NCBI GenBank assembly: GCA_965208395.1
Contig: CBDBON010000003.1
Span: 434,001-498,000, forward strand
Direction of reading: 5' to 3'
From: CBDBON01 sp965208395
Lineage (GTDB): Bacteria > Chloroflexota > Dehalococcoidia > Lucifugimonadales > CBDBON01
DNA length: 64,000 nucleotides
Shown: positions 60,024-64,000 of the stretch, one piece after another
How positions within the stretch are numbered: the first letter of the stretch is position 1
Layout of the letters: each line of letters begins with the position of its first letter
Program-made: the position numbers and the translations under genes
Notes under the pieces: model-generated
The model's input: the letters and a program-made list of their open reading frames with translations, nothing else
Database searches by the model: none
Told to the model about the DNA's origin: nothing

Positions 60024-60050
60024 ACGCCCGACCGAGATAGGAGAGCCGAT

Positions 60051-60161
60051 ATGAAGGCTGGAATCTTCATGATGCCCTCGGGTCCGCCTGAGCGGGAGAC
60101 GAACGAGGCGCACAGGTGGGACCTGGACGTCTAGGAGTTGGCCAATCTGAGCGGCGACTAG
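60051..60161 (+). pseudogene. 5' remnant of an LLM-class flavin-dependent oxidoreductase
   Basis: ATG 60051, with AGGAGA upstream, opens MKAGIFMMPSGPP and runs to WDLDV before TAG at 60132-60134; the same frame then reads ELANLSGD and stops again at 60159-60161. The start is typical of LLM monooxygenases, whose next residues would be about IELADELG, so the first stop replaces an Ile codon. The rest of the gene is gone, replaced by the opposite-strand phosphoesterase end. Confidence 0.6.
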
Positions 60162-60658
60162 CGGGCTGGCTCGATGGTCCGGATCTCCCCGTACATCTCG
60201 CCCTCGTCGATGGTCAGCACCGCCATCGTCGCGGGCACCATGAACGAGGCATAGGCCTGCCCCGGGTTCAGGAAGAGGATGCCGCCGCGGGTCTCGTTGA
60301 CCGGCTCGTGCAGGTGGCCGAACAGGATGGCGTCGGCTCCGTCGGGAAAGTCGGGCAACAGCTCCTCCAGCTCGAACTCCGGCCCGCCCCAGGCGGGGTG
60401 AGTCACGCCGATCCGCCTTCCGTCAATCTCCAGCGTCTCGACGTACGGAATGGCGCGCCGCAGCTCGGGAGGGTCGGAGTTGCCATGCACGACCACGGCG
60501 CCCTCGATCTCCTCTCTCATTCCGCTCACGACCGACGGATGGGTGAAGTCTCCGCAGTGTACGGCGACATCGGCCGCGGAGAGGACGCGTCTTATCTCCG
60601 GGTGTACCTCGTCCCAGCGTCGGCAGTGGGTATCGGAGACTACGGCGATGGTGGTCAT
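60158..60658 (-). CDS. YfcE/MJ0936-family metallophosphoesterase
   Basis: A 166-residue calcineurin-like phosphoesterase. TIAVVSDTHCR, VHCGDFTH, VVHGNSD and LFGHLHEP give the metal ligands D-x-H, GD, GN(S)D and GHxH in order. Members cleave phosphodiesters; no physiological substrate is known. ATG 60658 gives the family start MTTIAVVSDTH, although the frame is open to 60709. Confidence 0.93.
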   Translation of the reverse strand: MTTIAVVSDTHCRRWDEVHPEIRRVLSAADVAVHCGDFTHPSVVSGMREEIEGAVVVHGNSDPPELRRAIPYVETLEIDGRRIGVTHPAWGGPEFELEELLPDFPDGADAILFGHLHEPVNETRGGILFLNPGQAYASFMVPATMAVLTIDEGEMYGEIRTIEPAR

Positions 60659-60727
60659 GGTAGTGGTTAGTGGATAGCGGAGCCGGTTGGTAGAATACGG
60701 GGACAGCATACCCTACCGGAATATCCG

Positions 60728-61549
60728 ATGCCCAGGCTCTATCTGGTTGCGACTCCCATAGGCAATCTCGAGGACATCACGCTCAGGGCGCTGCGCGTGC
60801 TGAGGGAGGTGGGACTGATAGCGGCGGAGGACACGAGAACGACCCGTCGCCTTCTGCAGCGATACGAGATCGACACTCCGATCACCAGCTATCACGAGCA
60901 CAACAGGCGGGCCATGCTGCCTCGCTTGCTGGAGGCGCTCGCCGAGAAGGACGTCGCCCTCGTCTCCGACGCGGGCACGCCCGGCATCAGCGATCCAGGA
61001 TGCGATCTCGTGGGGGCATGCTCGGACGCCGGAATCCAGGTCGTGCCGGTGCCCGGCCCTTCGGCGGTGACGGCGGCCCTGGCGACCGCTGGCGTGAACG
61101 CCGACCGGTTCCTGTTCACTGGATTCCCGCCCCGCAAGAGAGGGGCGCGCAGAGCGCTGCTGGAGTCGCTGGCAGCGGAGAGACGCCCGCTCGTGATGTT
61201 CGAGGCGCCGCACAGACTTCTGGACACCCTGACCGACATTAGCGAGATCTTCGGCGACAGGCGCATCGTCGTCTGCCGCGAGCTGACTAAGCTCCACGAG
61301 GAGGTGTTCAGGGGCACGGCGTCTGAGGCGCTCGACCACTTCCAGGAGCGGAGGGGAGAGTTCACACTGGTGATCGAGGGCGCCGCCGCCACCGAGTCGA
61401 TTAGCCGCAATGAGGCCGTGCGGCTCGCATCCAGGCTACGCGCCGGAGGTGAGAGCTCGAAGGAGTCGGTCGTCCGGCTCGTGGAGGAGACCGGCGTGAG
61501 CCGACGTGAGGCCTACCGCATCTGGCTCGAGTCGGACGAGAAGATCTAA
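60728..61549 (+). CDS. rsmI: 16S rRNA (cytidine-1402-2'-O)-methyltransferase RsmI
   Basis: A 273-residue tetrapyrrole-methylase-fold enzyme. LYLVATPIGNLEDITLRALRVL, AEDTRTTRRLL, SDAGTPGISDPG and FTGFPPRKRGAR are the family blocks. It methylates the 2'-O of C1402 in 16S rRNA using SAM. The C-terminal helix-turn-helix-like tail is usual. Confidence 0.96.
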   Translation: MPRLYLVATPIGNLEDITLRALRVLREVGLIAAEDTRTTRRLLQRYEIDTPITSYHEHNRRAMLPRLLEALAEKDVALVSDAGTPGISDPGCDLVGACSDAGIQVVPVPGPSAVTAALATAGVNADRFLFTGFPPRKRGARRALLESLAAERRPLVMFEAPHRLLDTLTDISEIFGDRRIVVCRELTKLHEEVFRGTASEALDHFQERRGEFTLVIEGAAATESISRNEAVRLASRLRAGGESSKESVVRLVEETGVSRREAYRIWLESDEKI

Positions 61550-61619
61550 GGGCATCTCCATTCCCGTCACTTCGCTCAACTCGCTGTAGTCGAGCGTCAC
61601 CTCCGACGAGGCTGCGCGA

Positions 61620-63614
61620 CTACCTGTCAGTTCTGTACAGGTAGCGGATGTCCCAGAGAGCGTACAGGGTCGGCGTCGTGTTGCCGAAGACGTTGCGGAC
61701 CGCGGCCAGCCGCTCGGAAAGCGTGGTGTAGATGACGGGTACGTTCTCGGCGGCGATCTCCTGGGCGCGATGGTAGTATTCGACCCTCTTGACCCGGTCC
61801 AGCTCGCGGCTGCCCTCGATGTACAGCTCGTCGATTTCCGCCTCCCACTCCGTCGCCGGCTCGGGCTGGTTGGGATACCAGAGATGGAGGGCCTCACCAC
61901 TGTGCCAGAAGTTGATTCCGCTATACGGATCCGGCCCGCCGGTGAAGCCTATGACGATGGCCTCCCAATCGTAGGACTGGGTCAGTTGGGAGACGAGGTC
62001 GCCGAACTCGATGAGCTCGTAGTCCACGCCGATGCCAATCTCCTCCATCCCCTGCTGGAGCAGCGTCCCTACCCTTCCGCGCACGCTGTTGCCGGTATTG
62101 GTCGCGAGTGAGATCTGGATGGGGTTGCCCGCGCCGTCCTCCCGTATCCCGTCCCCGTCCGTATCCTTCCAACCGATGACGTCCAGCATCTCGTTAGCCT
62201 TGTCGAGATCATATTCGTACTTTCGGACGTTTGGGTTGTGAAAGTCGCCGGCCGCAGGGCTTATGGACGACCACTGCGGATAGCCGACGCCGTGATACAC
62301 GTCGTTGATGATCGTATCCTTGTCTATGCTGTGGGCTACGGCCTGGCGGAACTGCCTGTTCTGGAACCACTCCAGCTTCTCGGGCGCTACGTAGGGTTCG
62401 CCCGTCTCAGGACTGCTGCCCGGGTTCATGTTGAATACGAGAAACGTGGTGCCGAACGCAGGGCCCCGCCTGTGGATGGTGAAGTTCCCCTCCTCTTGGA
62501 GCGGTTCGAGCCCCGCAAGCTCTTCGCCAAGCACGCCGTGGACGTCCGACCCGCCGGCGAGGAAGATGGACAGCTCGGTTTCGAGGTCCGGTACGATGAC
62601 GTGCACGATCTCGTCCAGGTACGGCAGGTCGTTGTCTGCGTCGTCCTTTAGCCAGTAGTCCGGGTTGCGCCGCATCACCACGCGCTCTCCGGGAACATAG
62701 AGCTCGATGGAGAATGGGCCGGTTCCAACGATCTCGGACGGATCAGTATTGATGTCCCACGTAGCGGCGAAGCTGCCATCGTCCACATGACTCTCCAGGA
62801 TGTGTTTCGGGTATATCGCCGTCCCCATGGAGCGGAGGAACGGGGCGAACGGCCCGGGGAGTACGCATCGGACGGTGTAGTCGTCCAGCGCCGTGACGGT
62901 CATGGGCGCCTCCTTCCACTCGCCGCTCTCCTCGTCAAGAAAGCGGAAGTGGAACGCCGGGCGGCTGCTGGCAGGAATGTCGTAGTTGTAGATGATGCGG
63001 TTGAAGGTGAAGTCGACGTCGTGTGCGGTGAAGGGCTGGCCGTCGTGCCAGGCAACATCCCTGCGCAGGCGGAAGGTCCAGGTGAGGCCGTCGTCCGAGC
63101 GTTCCCATGACTCGGCCAGCAACGGCTCCACCTCGTCGGTCAGCCAGGAGGTCTCTGTCAGGCCCTCGAATAGATAGCTCAGTACACCCGACGACGATGC
63201 GTCGGTCGCGATGGCAAGGTTGAAGGTGAGCGGCTCGGAGATGGTGGCGACGGTCAGGGCGCCGCCCTGTTTCCCAATTGCGTACTCGAAGCTGTCGGCA
63301 TTCTCCCTGAGCTGGTCGACGACGCCGGTCCGAACGGCGGGCGACGTCTCCGCGGTGGAAGTAGGAGCGGGAACGGCCGTTGAAGTCGGGGCCGGAACCG
63401 AGGTCCCCACCGCGGTGGGGGCAGGCCCCGTCGTTTCGGACGGCTGTCGAGTCGTCGAGGAGTCGTCACCGCATGCGGCGAGTACCAGGATGAAAGAGAC
63501 CAGGAGAGGGGCCAGCATTCCAAGCGGCCTGATGTGCTCTGGTACACGCCGCTTCGCGGATATGCCGTAGGAGTCGTGAATAGTTGCCGATCCGAGGGTT
63601 CGATGCAGACGCAT
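61620..63614 (-). CDS. ABC transporter substrate-binding lipoprotein (peptide/nickel type, SBP family 5)
   Basis: A 664-residue lipoprotein. The signal core LLVSFILVLAAC ends in a lipobox; a Thr/Pro/Ala spacer with near-repeats of PAPTSTA follows. The mature part shows SEPLTFNLAIATD, LAESWERSDDGLTWTFRLRRDVAWHDGQPFTAHDV and KANEMLDVIGW, the OppA/DppA pattern. The substrate (peptide, sugar or other) is unknown and no permease is nearby. GGGAG 9 nt before ATG 63614 supports a long N-region; ATG 63518 would give a shorter signal. Confidence 0.9.
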   Translation of the reverse strand: MRLHRTLGSATIHDSYGISAKRRVPEHIRPLGMLAPLLVSFILVLAACGDDSSTTRQPSETTGPAPTAVGTSVPAPTSTAVPAPTSTAETSPAVRTGVVDQLRENADSFEYAIGKQGGALTVATISEPLTFNLAIATDASSSGVLSYLFEGLTETSWLTDEVEPLLAESWERSDDGLTWTFRLRRDVAWHDGQPFTAHDVDFTFNRIIYNYDIPASSRPAFHFRFLDEESGEWKEAPMTVTALDDYTVRCVLPGPFAPFLRSMGTAIYPKHILESHVDDGSFAATWDINTDPSEIVGTGPFSIELYVPGERVVMRRNPDYWLKDDADNDLPYLDEIVHVIVPDLETELSIFLAGGSDVHGVLGEELAGLEPLQEEGNFTIHRRGPAFGTTFLVFNMNPGSSPETGEPYVAPEKLEWFQNRQFRQAVAHSIDKDTIINDVYHGVGYPQWSSISPAAGDFHNPNVRKYEYDLDKANEMLDVIGWKDTDGDGIREDGAGNPIQISLATNTGNSVRGRVGTLLQQGMEEIGIGVDYELIEFGDLVSQLTQSYDWEAIVIGFTGGPDPYSGINFWHSGEALHLWYPNQPEPATEWEAEIDELYIEGSRELDRVKRVEYYHRAQEIAAENVPVIYTTLSERLAAVRNVFGNTTPTLYALWDIRYLYRTDR

Positions 63615-63862
63615 GCTGTCGTACTCCCTATTTTGCTCTCCGTGATAGTCCGCAGATTAGCATACGCACATCCTCTGGGAGGAGAGAGCCACGCCCCTGA
63701 GCCGGCCACAAACGTGTATCCCGTTGGCTTCGCTGAAGGCAGTGGGTCGCCGAAGAGAGACGCTCGGCATAAGCAGCCACGCCTAGTCCTGTCACGCTAC
63801 CTCAACAGTAAGGAAACTGATACGCACGGTGTTGGGAGAGCTACGTTCCTGTCTGGCGCCGC

Positions 63863-64000
63863 TCAGCCCATATCGATCGAACCTAGGAATCCCAACATAG
63901 CCTCGGCGCACTCCTTCGGCCTCTCCATCTGGAGAAAATGGGTCGTTTCGGGCAGGAAGTCGTAGTTCACGTTCAGGATGTCGGTCATATCCAGGGTGGG
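63863..64000 (-). CDS. Alpha/beta hydrolase, C-terminal end, cut by window edge
   Basis: The last 45 residues of a gene that begins beyond position 64000. LPETTHFLQMERPKECAEAMLGFLGS is the usual end of an alpha/beta-fold hydrolase with the catalytic His in TTHFLQMERP. The nucleophile and acid are outside the window. A 248-bp gap with no recognised feature separates it from the binding-protein gene. Confidence 0.75.
   Translation of the reverse strand, partial: PTLDMTDILNVNYDFLPETTHFLQMERPKECAEAMLGFLGSIDMG

Noticed and set aside
59097..60113. A 338-codon minus-strand open frame
   Set aside because: It lies opposite the VOC and HIT genes, which have clear motifs and ribosome sites; no family match for the antisense frame.
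1..64000. tRNA, rRNA and CRISPR arrays
   Set aside because: Reading both strands by eye, no T-loop/anticodon pattern, rRNA core or regularly spaced identical repeats was found; tRNAscan and a CRISPR finder would settle this.

Overview
The window is a dense, GC-rich, single-chromosome stretch with no rRNA, tRNA or CRISPR array that I could find. Gene content and order point to a Chloroflexota bacterium of the Dehalococcoidia/SAR202 type, most likely from an environmental (marine or groundwater) assembly. The reasons are: a short IF-2; the DUF151, DUF951, DUF1385 and DUF5679 families together; a T-box before trpS; a deazaflavin (F420)-type nitroreductase; flavin-dependent luciferase-like monooxygenases; and tandem duplicated amidohydrolases and CocE/NonD hydrolases, which SAR202 genomes tend to carry. 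The taxonomic call is inference; no marker phylogeny was possible here.

Layout. 1-7.3 kb: start of endonuclease IV (cut by the window edge), a zinc alcohol dehydrogenase, a minus-strand def-cca-secD-secF group and a TIGR01777 epimerase. 7.3-14 kb: a complete phosphate-starvation unit (pstS, phoB-phoR, pstC-pstA-pstB-phoU) behind an 11-bp-periodic PHO-box array. 14-20.3 kb: an AcuC-type deacetylase, a DUF151 nuclease, DUF951, pyrF, an endonuclease III relative and a modA-modB-modC molybdate importer. 20.4-27.9 kb: nusA-ylxR-infB-rbfA-truB, a small zinc ribbon, rplU-rpmA-rpmE with a terminator, and DUF1385. 27.9-31.3 kb: minus-strand hisH-A-F-IE headed by a PduO-type cobalamin adenosyltransferase. 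31.4-33.3 kb: divergent hsp20 and dnaJ-hspR. 33.3-36 kb: two tandem amidohydrolases. 36-38 kb: moeB plus rhodanese behind a structured leader. 38-42 kb: a less GC-rich accessory island. 42-46.7 kb: LLM oxidoreductase and two tandem CocE hydrolases. 46.7-53.4 kb: trpS-trpE-trpG-trpD-trpC-trpF behind a tryptophan T-box, without trpA or trpB. 53.4-58.2 kb: F420-type nitroreductase, coaBC, coaX, an NYN/OST-HTH protein and an uncharacterised protein. 58.2-64 kb: VapBC, a repeat array, VOC, HIT, an LLM gene remnant, a phosphoesterase, rsmI, a peptide-type ABC binding protein and the end of an alpha/beta hydrolase.

Two loci look most novel. First, on the minus strand at 38.5-41.9 kb, a four-gene cluster runs HEPN-DGQHR protein, second DGQHR protein, HigB-like toxin, HigA-like antitoxin, with the second DGQHR stop overlapping the toxin start. 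DGQHR proteins are known from DNA-modification systems (DndB, DpdB), but no modification genes are present here, so this may be an independent defence or addiction module. Second, the moeB-rhodanese pair is preceded by a textbook promoter, two tiny reading frames with Cys codons, a possible antiterminator hairpin and a strong intrinsic terminator. This looks like a transcription attenuator, possibly sensing cysteine or sulfur supply.

How parts work together: PhoR-PhoB should act on the PHO boxes to induce the Pst importer, with PhoU as feedback. The T-box should let transcription into trpS, and perhaps the trp genes, when tRNA-Trp is uncharged. ModABC may feed molybdenum to a cofactor pathway in which MoeB could take part. 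Where several start codons were possible, the choice is explained in each entry.
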